64,000 nucleotides of DNA from Sphingomonadales bacterium UBA2683 (GTDB lineage: Bacteria; Pseudomonadota; Alphaproteobacteria; Sphingomonadales; Sphingomonadaceae): NCBI GenBank assembly GCA_002354635.1, contig DELZ01000003.1:338613-402612 (forward strand), read 5' to 3'. Within the stretch, counting starts at the first letter, position 1. Every line of letters begins with the position of its first letter. A program made the translations under genes and the position numbers. The notes beneath the pieces are model-generated. The model was given only the letters and a program-made list of their open reading frames with translations, was not told where the DNA came from and did no database searches. Shown in pieces: positions 1 through 13,019 of the stretch.

Positions 1-1866
1 CGCTCCAACCAGAACACCTGCATCAACCAGCGTCCGCTGGTGAAGGTTGGCGAAATCGTCCAGCAGGGCGACACGATTGCCGATGGTCCGTCAACCGACA
101 TGGGTGAACTGGCGCTCGGCAAGAACAGCCTGGTCGCCTTCATGCCCTGGAATGGCTACAACTACGAGGATTCGATCCTCATCTCCGAGCGGATCGTGAA
201 AGACGACGTCTTCACCTCGATCCATATCGAAGAATTTGAAGTCATGGCCCGCGACACCAAGCTCGGCCCCGAAGACATCACCCGGGACATTCCCAATGTC
301 GGCGAAGAAGCCCTGCGCAACCTCGACGAAGCCGGCATTGTCTATATCGGTGCGGAAATCGAGCCGGGCGATATTCTCGTCGGCAAGATCACGCCCAAGG
401 GTGAATCGCCGATGACGCCGGAAGAAAAGCTGCTCCGCGCCATCTTCGGTGAGAAAGCCTCTGATGTTCGCGACACCTCCTTGCGGCTGCCGCCCGGCGT
501 CGCCGGCACCGTGGTCGAGGTTCGCGTGTTCAACCGTCACGGTATCGACAAGGACGAACGCGCCCTGGCTATCGAACGCGAGGAAATCGCCCGCTTTACG
601 AAGGATCGCGACGACGAACGCGCCATCCTCAACCGCGCAACCTTCAACACACTGAAGGACATGCTGATCGGCCAGACCGCGACCTCCGCGCCCAAGCCGA
701 TGAAGAAGGGCGCAGAAATCACCGAGGAAAGCCTGTCCGAACTGGAACAGGTCGACTGGTGGAAGATCGCGGTCAAGGACGATCAGGTCCAGTCCGATTT
801 CGAAGCCACCCGTCAACAATATGACGAAGCGATCAAGCTGATCAACGAACGGTTCGAAGACCGTCGCGAGAAGCTCGAACGCGGCGACGAACTGGCTCCA
901 GGCGTCCTGAAGATGGTCAAGGTATTCGTCGCGGTGAAGCGCAAGCTGCAGCCTGGCGACAAGATGGCCGGACGTCACGGCAACAAGGGTGTTATCTCCC
1001 GCATTCTGCCACAGGAAGACATGCCGTTCCTCGAGGATGGTACGCCGGTCGACATCGTGCTCAATCCGCTGGGCGTGCCCTCGCGCATGAACGTCGGTCA
1101 GATTTTCGAAACCCATCTGGGCTGGGCCGCACGTGGCCTGGGCCAGCAGGTTACCGAAGCGCTCGAAGACTGGCGCCTGGCCAATCCCGACCCCGAAGCC
1201 GCGCCACCACCGGATGCGGTCAAGGAGCGGCTCAAGGTCATTTACGGCGAGCAATATCATGAAGATATCGACTCCCGCGACACGGCTGAGATCGTCGAAA
1301 TGGTTGGCCATCTCCGCCACGGTGTCCCGATGGGCACACCGGTATTTGACGGCGCGCACGAAGGCGACATTTCCGACATGCTCGAACTGGCAGGTCTGGA
1401 TCGCAGCGGTCAGGTTAATCTTTATGATGGCCGGACTGGCGACAAGTTCGACCGCAAGGTGACCGTGGGCTATATCTACATGCTCAAGCTGCACCATCTG
1501 GTCGACGACAAGATCCATGCCCGCTCGATCGGACCGTACAGCCTTGTCACGCAGCAGCCACTTGGCGGTAAGGCGCAGTTCGGCGGACAGCGTTTCGGGG
1601 AAATGGAAGTCTGGGCCCTGCAGGCCTACGGCGCCGCCTACACCCTGCAGGAAATGCTGACGGTCAAGTCCGATGACGTGATCGGCCGGACCAAGGTCTA
1701 CGAAGCGATCGTCAAGGGCGACGATACGTTCGAGGCTGGCGTTCCGGAAAGCTTCAACGTTCTGGTCAAGGAAATGCGGTCGCTTGGCCTCAACATCCAG
1801 CTCTCCAGCTTTGGCGACGATGATGATGATGGCGATGACGACGGGATTGCGATCGCGGCGGAGTGA
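1..1866 (+). CDS. rpoB: RNA polymerase beta subunit, C-terminal part (5' truncated by window)
   Basis: Beta subunit of RNA polymerase, part of the catalytic core. The frame is open from base 1, so the N-terminal half lies outside the window and about 621 C-terminal residues are present. Recognisable family segments are the block around '[13 protein letters not shown]' (bases about 955-990) and the C-terminal block '[25 protein letters not shown]' region (about 1563-1640), which contacts beta prime. The protein ends in an Asp-rich tail ([14 protein letters not shown]). It is followed 63 bases later by rpoC with a good ribosome binding site (AGAGGAA), the usual rpoBC arrangement. Confidence 0.98.
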   Translation, partial: RSNQNTCINQRPLVKVGEIVQQGDTIADGPSTDMGELALGKNSLVAFMPWNGYNYEDSILISERIVKDDVFTSIHIEEFEVMARDTKLGPEDITRDIPNVGEEALRNLDEAGIVYIGAEIEPGDILVGKITPKGESPMTPEEKLLRAIFGEKASDVRDTSLRLPPGVAGTVVEVRVFNRHGIDKDERALAIEREEIARFTKDRDDERAILNRATFNTLKDMLIGQTATSAPKPMKKGAEITEESLSELEQVDWWKIAVKDDQVQSDFEATRQQYDEAIKLINERFEDRREKLERGDELAPGVLKMVKVFVAVKRKLQPGDKMAGRHGNKGVISRILPQEDMPFLEDGTPVDIVLNPLGVPSRMNVGQIFETHLGWAARGLGQQVTEALEDWRLANPDPEAAPPPDAVKERLKVIYGEQYHEDIDSRDTAEIVEMVGHLRHGVPMGTPVFDGAHEGDISDMLELAGLDRSGQVNLYDGRTGDKFDRKVTVGYIYMLKLHHLVDDKIHARSIGPYSLVTQQPLGGKAQFGGQRFGEMEVWALQAYGAAYTLQEMLTVKSDDVIGRTKVYEAIVKGDDTFEAGVPESFNVLVKEMRSLGLNIQLSSFGDDDDDGDDDGIAIAAE

Positions 1867-1929
1867 GGCGCTAGCTTCACACCCCGCAGCGTTTCAAATT
1901 TGGGGCGAAAGCCCAAGAGGAATTAAGAC

Positions 1930-6324
<4,395 letters not shown>

Positions 6325-6353
6325 TCTTACCCGTCCGTAACCATTCAAAAAAA

Positions 6354-6386
6354 GCCCCGCCGGAGACAATCCGGCGGGGCTTTTTT
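6354..6386 (+). terminator. Rho-independent terminator of rpoBC
   Basis: A perfect 11-bp stem (GCCCCGCCGGA / TCCGGCGGGGC) with a 5-base loop (GACAA), followed by six T and preceded by seven A, so it can act in both directions. It lies 30 bases after the rpoC stop and just beyond the end of the minus-strand gene 6418-7329, so it probably serves both convergent genes. Confidence 0.93.
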
Positions 6387-6417
6387 CTTGGCAACAGACA
6401 ATATGGCCGTTTGGCCG

Positions 6418-7329
6418 CTAGAACCTGATTTCGCAAACCGACATTTTGCCTTGCACCGTGGTACGCCATTCTCCGGTCCATTGCCCGCCGTGCGACGCTG
6501 CAACGACGGGACATTTGATCTTGGCATCCTCTCTGCTCCAGATCGGCCCGGCGTTTACGTTCCGGACATTGCCAGCCTGTCGCGGTGCCGGACGGGGCTG
6601 CGGTCGGGGTGCAGGGCGCTGTAACCGTGGTGGAGATGAGGAAGCACTGGGTTGCCGGGACGTAGACTCAATCGGGTAAAGATCATTCTTGCTGCCGCCA
6701 TTGACGCCATAGCTGATCCAGTTGCGGTGCAGATCGAGTTGCAATTGCACGTTGCGCGACCTGTCATCCAGATAGACGGACCATTGATCGCGTCCGGTTT
6801 CGGAAAATTCGAACACGGCGCGGCCCTGCTCTTCATATTCCGTCCAGCGGCCGGGACCTGTTTGCTGGAAGCTGCCATGTTCGAAAAACACCTGCCGGAC
6901 GTTGCGGCCATCGGTCATAGCGCGTGGTGTCGGCGCTGGTGTCCGCATGCGGCCCTCGTTGCGATACGCGCTGGCTATCGGATAGAAATCCCGCTTCGGT
7001 CCGCCGTTGTCGCCGAGCCTGATCCAGTTGCGATGGATGTCAATTTGCAGCTGCACGTTGCGCGAGGGGTCGTTGAGATAGACCGACCAGTCATCGCGAC
7101 CGGTTTCCCTGAACGTGAATTTTACGCGGCCATCGGCATCATATTCGGTCCAGTGACCCCGACCGGTTTCGCGAAACAGGCCGCCGTTGAAGCGGACCTC
7201 CCAGACATTATAGCCGTTCACTCCCTGCTGTTGCCGCTGCGCCTGCGCCGCGTCGGTAACGGCCAGGGACAGAGATCCCGTCACGGCAACGGTCAGGCCG
7301 ATCGCCACCGCTCTGTTCAAAAATGTCAT
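6418..7329 (-). CDS. Secreted protein with two tandem repeats and a C-terminal MVL-like (mannan-binding lectin type) domain
   Basis: 303 aa. Residues 1-30 form a signal peptide ending AQA, so export to the periplasm or medium is likely. Residues about 42-122 and 144-224 are two copies of one ~80-residue unit (each with ETG.G.WTEY, F.ETGRD.WSVYL.D.SRNVQLQ, HRNWI, NGG, D.YPI). A Pro/Arg linker (about 225-258) leads to a final ~43 residues (GPIWSREDAKIKCP...QWTGEWRTTVQGKMSVC). Those residues match the pattern of the MVL/mannan-binding family as I know it, with two Cys that could pair. Carbohydrate binding is an inference; the function of the repeats is unknown. It stands alone between two terminators, facing rpoC. 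Confidence 0.75.
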   Translation of the reverse strand: MTFLNRAVAIGLTVAVTGSLSLAVTDAAQAQRQQQGVNGYNVWEVRFNGGLFRETGRGHWTEYDADGRVKFTFRETGRDDWSVYLNDPSRNVQLQIDIHRNWIRLGDNGGPKRDFYPIASAYRNEGRMRTPAPTPRAMTDGRNVRQVFFEHGSFQQTGPGRWTEYEEQGRAVFEFSETGRDQWSVYLDDRSRNVQLQLDLHRNWISYGVNGGSKNDLYPIESTSRQPSASSSPPRLQRPAPRPQPRPAPRQAGNVRNVNAGPIWSREDAKIKCPVVAASHGGQWTGEWRTTVQGKMSVCEIRF

Positions 7330-7411
7330 GATTTCCCCAATTTTTCTGGTGCGACCCTTGGGGAAGCTTGCACAAAACGGGTTCTATTGACAACATTATC
7401 TCCCATTGACA

Positions 7412-7444
7412 AAAAACCCGCCGGAAATGGTCCGGCGGGTTTTT
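7412..7444 (-). terminator. Terminator downstream of the azoreductase gene
   Basis: Stem of 14 bp (AAAAACCCGCCGGA / TCCGGCGGGTTTTT) with a 5-base loop. Read on the minus strand it ends in a T run (complement of A at 7411-7416) and lies 24 bases past the stop of the azoreductase gene; by symmetry it can also work on the plus strand. Its core CCGCCGGA resembles the rpoC terminator. Confidence 0.88.
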
Positions 7445-7467
7445 GTCTTACCCCGTCGGGGAGGCCC

Positions 7468-8049
7468 TCAGGCAGCTTCTATTCTGTCCATCGCTTGCGA
7501 CAGCGCGTCATCACCTCTCATCATTTGCTGATCGGCTGCGATGATCGTCACATCGTCAATGCCGATAAAGCCGAGCACATGCCGCAAATATCCGGAAGCG
7601 AAATCAATCTCGCTACCGACTTCGGTGCCGCCCGACGCCATCAGCACATAGGCTTTCTTGCCGGTCAGCAGGCCTTCGGGACCATTGTCCGTATAGTGAA
7701 ATGTCTTGCGGGCCCGGGCGATCATATCGATCCAGGCCTTCAGCGCCGCCGGGACACCGAAATTGTAAATCGGTGAACCGATCACCACTATGTCGGCCGC
7801 GACCAGTTCCGCAACCAGCGAATCGGACAGCGCCAGTTCGGCCTTCTGCTCCTCCGTTCGCTCGGCCTCGTCGGTGAAATTGGCGTGCACCCAGTTTTCG
7901 GTGACAAAGGGCAGCGCATTCGACAGGTCCCGCGATACGACCGCTGCGGGGTTGAGCTTTGCAATAAGGGTGTCGGTCAGCGCCCGTGATGAAGACCCGC
8001 CATGGCGGGCACTGGAATCGACACGAAGGATATTTTTGGGATTGGTCAT
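7468..8049 (-). CDS. azoR: FMN-dependent NADH-azoreductase / NAD(P)H quinone reductase family
   Basis: Flavodoxin-fold cytoplasmic reductase. The family moves two electrons from NAD(P)H through FMN to quinones and azo compounds. Visible are the N-terminal phosphate-binding segment ILRVDSSARHGGSSSRALTD, the PIYNFGVPAALKAWIDMIAR block and the FMN-side LLTGKKAYVLMASGG. 193 aa, normal for the family. I chose the ATG at 8049 rather than an upstream in-frame start because AGGAGA precedes it at good spacing and homologs begin near this point. Probably co-transcribed with the upstream pirin gene and controlled by the divergent LysR regulator. Confidence 0.9.
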   Translation of the reverse strand: MTNPKNILRVDSSARHGGSSSRALTDTLIAKLNPAAVVSRDLSNALPFVTENWVHANFTDEAERTEEQKAELALSDSLVAELVAADIVVIGSPIYNFGVPAALKAWIDMIARARKTFHYTDNGPEGLLTGKKAYVLMASGGTEVGSEIDFASGYLRHVLGFIGIDDVTIIAADQQMMRGDDALSQAMDRIEAA

Positions 8050-8092
8050 GGTTACGTCTCCTGGAATAAAAAGGGGTTGGTTAGGCAATATT

Positions 8093-8129
8093 GGGGCGCT
8101 CCCTGCTTGGGAGGGAAAGAGAGCGCCCC
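8093..8129 (-). other. Intercistronic hairpin between pirin and azoreductase genes
   Basis: A perfect 9-bp inverted repeat GGGGCGCTC (8093-8101) / GAGCGCCCC (8121-8129). A competing inner stem CTCCC-TGCTT-GGGAG can also form. There is no T run directly after it on the minus strand, so it looks more like an mRNA processing or stabilising element or a weak attenuator than a full terminator. Confidence 0.55.
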
Positions 8130-8141
8130 GTTGTTCGAGGA

Positions 8142-8858
8142 TCAGTTCAGGGATTGCTGAGCCTCGACAAAGACGAATTCGGCATCGTCGACCGCTTCGA
8201 TCTGCAGCGACGCGACATCCCGGATCGCCAGCGAATCGCGAGCGGCAACGATTTCGCCATTGACCCGGATTCGGCCAGCGGAGCCGACCAGATAGATATG
8301 GGCACCATCGGCAATCCGATGCTCGACGGTCGTTCCCGCGGTCAGCGAAGCACCGTAGAGCCGGGCATCGGCACCAATCATGAGCGCACCGTTGCTGATA
8401 TCCTCGTCAAAGCCGCTGGCCAGAATTTCCAGTTGGCCGGAGCGGTCACCCTTGGGGAAGGCTTTTGCATCCCAGCGTGGCGCACCACCGGCAGCGCGCG
8501 GTTCGATCCAGATCTGGAACAACCGGGTCTGCACGTCCTCGAGATTATACTCGCTGTGCATGACACCGGTACCGGCGCTCATCACCTGCACGTCGCCCGC
8601 CTCGGTGCGGCCTTCGTTGCCGAGATTGTCGCGGTGCGTAATCGCCCCTTCGCGGACGTAGGTTATGATTTCCATATCCTGGTGGCCGTGCATCGGAAAT
8701 CCGGTTTTCGGCTGGATTTCGTCATCATTCCATACCCGGATCGGGCCAAAGCCCATGCGGGCGGGGTCCCAATATTTGCCGAAGGAAAAATGATGGCGCG
8801 CCTGCAACCATTCATGGTCGACATGGGCCAGGTCCTTGAATTCGCGTTTCTCGATCAT
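8142..8858 (-). CDS. Pirin family protein (bicupin; YhhW/quercetin 2,3-dioxygenase type)
   Basis: 238 aa, two cupin halves. The N-terminal half carries the pirin metal ligands: H57 and H59 in FPMHGHQDMEI, H101 and E103 in AGTGVMHSEYN. Bacterial homologs such as E. coli YhhW can oxidise quercetin, but the physiological substrate of most pirins is unknown. It is the first gene of a minus-strand pair with the azoreductase, divergent from a LysR regulator. A pirin next to a quinone/azo reductase suggests a response to aromatic or quinone compounds; this is inference from neighbours. Confidence 0.9.
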   Translation of the reverse strand: MIEKREFKDLAHVDHEWLQARHHFSFGKYWDPARMGFGPIRVWNDDEIQPKTGFPMHGHQDMEIITYVREGAITHRDNLGNEGRTEAGDVQVMSAGTGVMHSEYNLEDVQTRLFQIWIEPRAAGGAPRWDAKAFPKGDRSGQLEILASGFDEDISNGALMIGADARLYGASLTAGTTVEHRIADGAHIYLVGSAGRIRVNGEIVAARDSLAIRDVASLQIEAVDDAEFVFVEAQQSLN

Positions 8859-8922
8859 CGTCTGTCTCCTGTGCGAGCGGCATCGTTTCCGCTCTGTCTG
8901 GAATGGAAATAGGATGACCTGG

Positions 8923-8960
8923 TTGTTTCATAAATAGACAATATAGAATTTGATTGTTTC
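8923..8960. promoter_or_regulatory. Direct-repeat operator candidate in the pirin/LysR divergent promoter
   Basis: The 125-base space between the divergent genes is AT-rich and holds two copies of TTGTTTC (8923-8929 and 8954-8960), each followed by an AAATA-like stretch. The copies are 31 bases apart, close to three helical turns, which would suit LysR-type binding on one face of the DNA. Binding is inferred. Confidence 0.4.
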
Positions 8961-8983
8961 CAAATATTATCTAATATCGCGTC

Positions 8984-9874
8984 ATGAGCTTACCCGATTA
9001 TGAAGCATGGGCGATTTTTGCTGCGGTTGCGCGACTCGGCAGCTTTACCGCTGCAGCCGACGAGCTGTCGCTCTCGAAACCCACCATCTCGAAAGCGATA
9101 TCCAGGCTGGAACAGGCGCTCGGCACGGTGCTATTCCACCGCACGTCGCGTAAAATTTCGCTTTCCACAGCAGGCAAGTCACTGCTGCCGCACGCGCAGC
9201 AGATCGCCCGCGACGGCGAAGCGGCGATGGAAGCGGCGCGTGATACCACCCACTTGCTGAAAGGGCAGGTGCGGCTGGCGGCACCGCTCAGTTATGGCCT
9301 GTCGCATCTCGCGCCGGTGATCGCCGACTTCATGTGCGCTTATCCCGAAATCACCGTTGATCTCCAGCTCGATGATGCGCGGGTTGACCTGATCGAGGAA
9401 GGCTTTGATTGCGCGATCCGCATCGCCGCGCTGGCCGACAGCAGCCTCAGAGCAATAAAACTGCGCGACGTGGACACCTATTTCATCGCCGCTCCGGGCT
9501 ATCTCGAGCGGATGGGGCAACCGAAAACGCCCGGGGAACTGTCGGAGCATGATTGCTTTGTCTATTCCAACACGCCGAATCCGGAACTCTGGCACTTAAC
9601 CGGACCCGACGACCAGACGGTCAATGTCCGTCCCCGCTGCCGCTTCCGCAGCAACAATGGCGATGTCTTTTTGCCCGCCCTCATTGCCGGACGCGGTATT
9701 GGCTACCTGCCCGATTTTTTGTGCCAGGCAGCTTTGGATGCAGGCAACCTGGTCAATATCCTGCCGGGATGGCGCTTGGGGGATATTGCCCTGAATATCG
9801 TCATGCCGCCATCGCGCCTGCGCCCGGCACGGGTGGATGCGCTGGTTAATTTTCTGAAGGAAAATTTGCGTTAG
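8984..9874 (+). CDS. LysR family transcriptional regulator
   Basis: 296 aa, typical length. N-terminal winged helix-turn-helix (residues about 5-64: FAAVARLGSFTAAADELSLSKPTISKAISRLEQALGTVLFHRTSR in outline) and a C-terminal LysR substrate-binding domain (about 90-290). Divergent from the pirin-azoreductase operon with 125 bases between starts, so these are the likely targets and the gene is probably autoregulated. The closest known behaviour is that of regulators of quinone/azo reductases in Proteobacteria; the inducer cannot be read from sequence. Confidence 0.92.
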   Translation: MSLPDYEAWAIFAAVARLGSFTAAADELSLSKPTISKAISRLEQALGTVLFHRTSRKISLSTAGKSLLPHAQQIARDGEAAMEAARDTTHLLKGQVRLAAPLSYGLSHLAPVIADFMCAYPEITVDLQLDDARVDLIEEGFDCAIRIAALADSSLRAIKLRDVDTYFIAAPGYLERMGQPKTPGELSEHDCFVYSNTPNPELWHLTGPDDQTVNVRPRCRFRSNNGDVFLPALIAGRGIGYLPDFLCQAALDAGNLVNILPGWRLGDIALNIVMPPSRLRPARVDALVNFLKENLR

Positions 9875-10057
9875 TTGGAACCGACAGAGACCAAGGGCCG
9901 TCATTTTGCTGTCCTACAGGCCCCGGATTTTATATTCAGGTCAATAACCATCAAGGATGATCCGCCCCCATGGCCACAGACGAATCCACCGAAGCTGTTA
10001 TCCGTACCGACAAGGGTCGATTCTTGTAGAATATCGGCGACAGGAGAATTTATTCAC

Positions 10058-10068
10058 TTACACTGTAA
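10058..10068. promoter_or_regulatory. Short palindrome upstream of the LysE exporter
   Basis: TTACA-C-TGTAA is a perfect 5-1-5 inverted repeat about 40 bases before the LysE start codon, followed at once by a further TTGTAA half-site (10072-10077). It may be an operator. The rest of the 233-base gap 9875-10107 shows nothing I can support beyond a 19-codon open frame at 9970-10029. Confidence 0.3.
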
Positions 10069-10107
10069 AGCTTGTAAAGTTCATCAGCAAAGCAGGTCCG
10101 ATTATTC

Positions 10108-10788
10108 ATGCCGCTCGAAACCATCCTGCTCTTTCTGGTCGCTGACATGATGTTCTGCCTGACCCCGGGACCGGCGACTCTCGTCACCGTCAGCCACGCC
10201 TTGCCGCAAGGTCCGGCAGGAGGATTGCGCGGCGCGCTGGGTCCGATTGTCGGCGTGAATATCGGCAATTTCATCTGGTATGGCCTGACCGCCTTCGGGC
10301 TGATCGCTCTGCTTCAGGCGGTGCCGGCCGCCTATTCCATGCTGCGCTGGACCGGTGTCGCCTATTTGGCATGGATGGGCTTCCGGATGTTTCACGCCCG
10401 AACCAGTGCCCTTTCCCGGCAATCAGCTGAAACTGCCAGCTTCAGCAAGGGGTTTCTCAATGGCCTGACGGTACACATGTCCAATCCTAAGGCGCTCCTG
10501 TTCTACACCGCCTTCATCCCGCCTTTCATCGATCCACAGGGCCATTTGCTGCTGCAATTTGCCATTCTTGCCGGCCTGACCGTGATCACCGAGACCACCG
10601 GCCTGACCTTCTACGCCATGCTTGCATCGCGGGCACGCAAACTCGGTCGTGCCGATCAGGCGCAGCCGCTGTTCCAGAAGATTGCTGCTATAATATTGAT
10701 CGCCGCAGCGCTGATATTGGCCTGGTGGAACATTACCGACAGCGCGATGCAGAGCGCGTTCAACCTGGCGCAAGGCAGCATGGGTTAA
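10108..10788 (+). CDS. LysE/RhtB family amino-acid exporter
   Basis: 226 aa inner-membrane protein with about six hydrophobic segments. The N-terminus carries the family signature around FCLTPGPATLVTVSHALPQG, and the middle has NPKALLFYTAFIPPFI, typical of RhtB-like exporters of amino acids such as homoserine, threonine or lysine. Substrate cannot be told from sequence. The stop codon abuts the ATG of the M48 protease gene, so the two are probably co-transcribed. Confidence 0.9.
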   Translation: MPLETILLFLVADMMFCLTPGPATLVTVSHALPQGPAGGLRGALGPIVGVNIGNFIWYGLTAFGLIALLQAVPAAYSMLRWTGVAYLAWMGFRMFHARTSALSRQSAETASFSKGFLNGLTVHMSNPKALLFYTAFIPPFIDPQGHLLLQFAILAGLTVITETTGLTFYAMLASRARKLGRADQAQPLFQKIAAIILIAAALILAWWNITDSAMQSAFNLAQGSMG

Positions 10789-11814
10789 ATGATAGCAATG
10801 ACCCGAATCTGCCTGTCCCTGCTCGCCCTGCTCTTCACCGCTCCGCTAAATGCACAGGATGCACCGGCGGACGGGCTTGATCCGGACACCATTCTGGCGT
10901 TTAAAGGTCTGCAATTGCTGGACCAGCGCATGAACGCGATCGGTTTTCGTCTCGTGCAGGCGAACACGCCGTATTGCGCCGACAAAGCCCCGCAAACGGG
11001 CCTACTCCTGCACGATATTGATCAATATCCGGATCCGGCGGTGGCCAGGTTCGCGCTCGGCTTTGATGGACTGGTGACGGTCATTGCGGTAGCACCCGAC
11101 AGCCCGGGTGCGGCGGCAGGGCTATTGCCGGGAGACGATATACTGGCCATCAATGGGGTCAGGATCGAGAATATCCCGATCGACAACCCGGTCTACGCCA
11201 GCGAGCCGCCTGAATATCGACGGATCGCGGCTGTGAATGACAGGCTGGAAAAGGCGCTGACCCAAGAAGACACGACCCTCAATATTCTGCGAGGTGGCGA
11301 ACAAATCCCGCTGACCGTTGCGTTGCGGCAAGCCTGCCCGAGCCGCTTCCAGATCGCGGTCAGCGAGGATCGTGAAGCATCTGCCAACGGAAAGATCGTT
11401 TCCGTCACATCACGAATGGCGGAATATTTTCTGAACGACGATGAATTTGCTGCCGTGATCGCGCATGAGCTGGCCCATAATCTGCTACACCACCGTGACC
11501 GCCTCGACGCGCAAGAAGTCAATCGCGGCTTCTTCGGCCAGTTCGGCAAAAGCGCCAGCAGGATCAAGAGCACCGAAGTCGAAGCGGACCGGTTATCGGT
11601 CTGGCTGATGGCCAATGCCGGCTACGATCCGCAGGCCGCGATCCGCTTCTGGACCCGCTACGGCAAGGAACATGGCAAGGGAATCTTCTCCGCGTCGACC
11701 CATTATCGATGGAAAAAGCGTGTAGCCCTGTTTGAAGAGGAAATAGAAAAAATGGCGAAAATGGAACCGGTCAACGGAACATATGCGCCGCCTCTGCTGA
11801 CCAAGACAGACTGA
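10789..11814 (+). CDS. Exported M48-family metalloprotease with a PDZ domain
   Basis: 341 aa. Signal peptide in residues 1-22 (cleavage near NAQ). A PDZ-like domain lies at about 90-180 (SPGAAAGLLPGDDILAINGV). The zinc peptidase motif HELAH is at 226-230 and the third ligand is probably the Glu of EVEAD (263-267). The family degrades periplasmic proteins, as BepA and LoiP do in outer-membrane quality control; a PDZ before the M48 core is less common than TPR after it. The start ATG directly follows the LysE stop; an in-frame ATG three codons on is an alternative. Confidence 0.87.
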   Translation: MIAMTRICLSLLALLFTAPLNAQDAPADGLDPDTILAFKGLQLLDQRMNAIGFRLVQANTPYCADKAPQTGLLLHDIDQYPDPAVARFALGFDGLVTVIAVAPDSPGAAAGLLPGDDILAINGVRIENIPIDNPVYASEPPEYRRIAAVNDRLEKALTQEDTTLNILRGGEQIPLTVALRQACPSRFQIAVSEDREASANGKIVSVTSRMAEYFLNDDEFAAVIAHELAHNLLHHRDRLDAQEVNRGFFGQFGKSASRIKSTEVEADRLSVWLMANAGYDPQAAIRFWTRYGKEHGKGIFSASTHYRWKKRVALFEEEIEKMAKMEPVNGTYAPPLLTKTD

Positions 11815-11815
11815 C

Positions 11816-12082
11816 CTAATCGTCCTGTTCGTAGGCGGCTTTGCAGTTGCGGCGCTCCTGCTTGGTCTGTGCTTCGTCCAGACACAGATCCCGTTGCCGC
11901 TTGCGATCGGCGAGCACCTTGCGGCCCAGATCCTCTTCCTTCTCGGACTGGGTCTGGGTCGTGGCATCGACCGCCGTCTCCACCACGGTGCCCGCGGCCC
12001 GGAATGGTGCGGTCACGATCTTGCTGGCGACACAGCCAGAAAGTGCCACCGACATCAGGATCAGGATTGGCAATGCACGCAT
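11816..12082 (-). CDS. Small putative lipoprotein
   Basis: 88 aa. Lipobox LSGC at residues 14-17, so Cys17 is probably acylated; the residue after Cys is Val, which allows outer-membrane sorting. The mature part is charged with two further Cys (LCLDE and NCKAA) that could form a disulfide. It resembles small sphingomonad lipoproteins without a known role. Lies two bases from the convergent M48 gene and downstream of galU on the same strand. Confidence 0.75.
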   Translation of the reverse strand: MRALPILILMSVALSGCVASKIVTAPFRAAGTVVETAVDATTQTQSEKEEDLGRKVLADRKRQRDLCLDEAQTKQERRNCKAAYEQDD

Positions 12083-12143
12083 GATATTCTCCTCAGGAAT
12101 CTAATATGCGCCAACGAATGAAACAGGGCTGAACACACATCGC

Positions 12144-13010
12144 TTACTCGGCCAGCAGCTTCTCCGCGATGATCCGCATGGCCGGGCCAATTTCCGGATG
12201 CGACAAAGCCAGAGCCAGATTGGCCTCGACATAGCCCTGTTTGGATCCGCAATCATAGCGCTTGCCATCAAAGGTCATGCCATGGAACGGCTGCTTGCCA
12301 ATCATCTGCGCCATTGCATCGGTGAGCTGGATCTCGCCACCTGCACCTGCCTCCTGCGATTCGAGGATGCGCATCACTTCGGGCTGCAAAATATAACGAC
12401 CCGGCAGAATCAGATTGGACGGCGCGGTGCCGGCTGCCGGCTTCTCGACCAGCCCCTTGACCTCGGTGATCGGCCCATCGCGATAGCCCGGATCGATCAC
12501 GCCATAAGACGGCGTATCCTCGATCGGGATTTCCAGCGCACAGACAATATTGCCGCCAAGCTTGTCGTAGGCACTGACCATCTGCTTCATGCAGCCGGGA
12601 GAACCGACCATGAATTCGTCGGGCAGAAAAATGGCGAAAGGCTCATCGCCGATAATATCGCGCGCGCACCAGATGGCATGGCCGAGACCGAGCGGTTCCT
12701 GCTGCCGTACAAAGACACAGTCGCCCGGCCGCAACCGGGTACCCTCGAGAACCGACCGGTCCTTGGATCGATCCGCCATGTTCCGCTCCAGCTCGAACGC
12801 CATGTCGAAATGGTCCTCAATCATCCCCTTGCCGCGGCCGTTGACGAAGATCATTTGCTCGATCCCCGCCTCCAGCGCTTCATCCACAGCATATTGGAGG
12901 AGCGGACGATCGACGATCGGAAAAAGTTCCTTGGGCATCACCTTGGTTGCCGGCAGGAAGCGGGTCCCCATGCCTGCAACCGGAAATACCGCTTTTCTGA
13001 TGGGTTTCAT
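12144..13010 (-). CDS. galU: UTP--glucose-1-phosphate uridylyltransferase
   Basis: Makes UDP-glucose from UTP and glucose-1-phosphate for exopolysaccharide and envelope glycans. 288 aa, normal. The N-terminal nucleotidyltransferase signature FPVAGMGTRFLPATKVMPKE, the following ELFPIVDRPLLQYAVDEA and the GLVEKP motif are present. It starts nine bases after msrA, so it is read with msrA and perhaps the RND genes; the ribosome binding site is weak, which fits translational coupling. Confidence 0.96.
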   Translation of the reverse strand: MKPIRKAVFPVAGMGTRFLPATKVMPKELFPIVDRPLLQYAVDEALEAGIEQMIFVNGRGKGMIEDHFDMAFELERNMADRSKDRSVLEGTRLRPGDCVFVRQQEPLGLGHAIWCARDIIGDEPFAIFLPDEFMVGSPGCMKQMVSAYDKLGGNIVCALEIPIEDTPSYGVIDPGYRDGPITEVKGLVEKPAAGTAPSNLILPGRYILQPEVMRILESQEAGAGGEIQLTDAMAQMIGKQPFHGMTFDGKRYDCGSKQGYVEANLALALSHPEIGPAMRIIAEKLLAE

Positions 13011-13019
13011 AAGGTGGCT

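Noticed and set aside
9970..10029. A 19-codon frame (MATDESTEAVIRTDKGRFL) before the LysE gene
   Set aside because: Ribosome binding site AAGGA is 12 bases away and no attenuation-type codon run is present; too weak to call a leader peptide.
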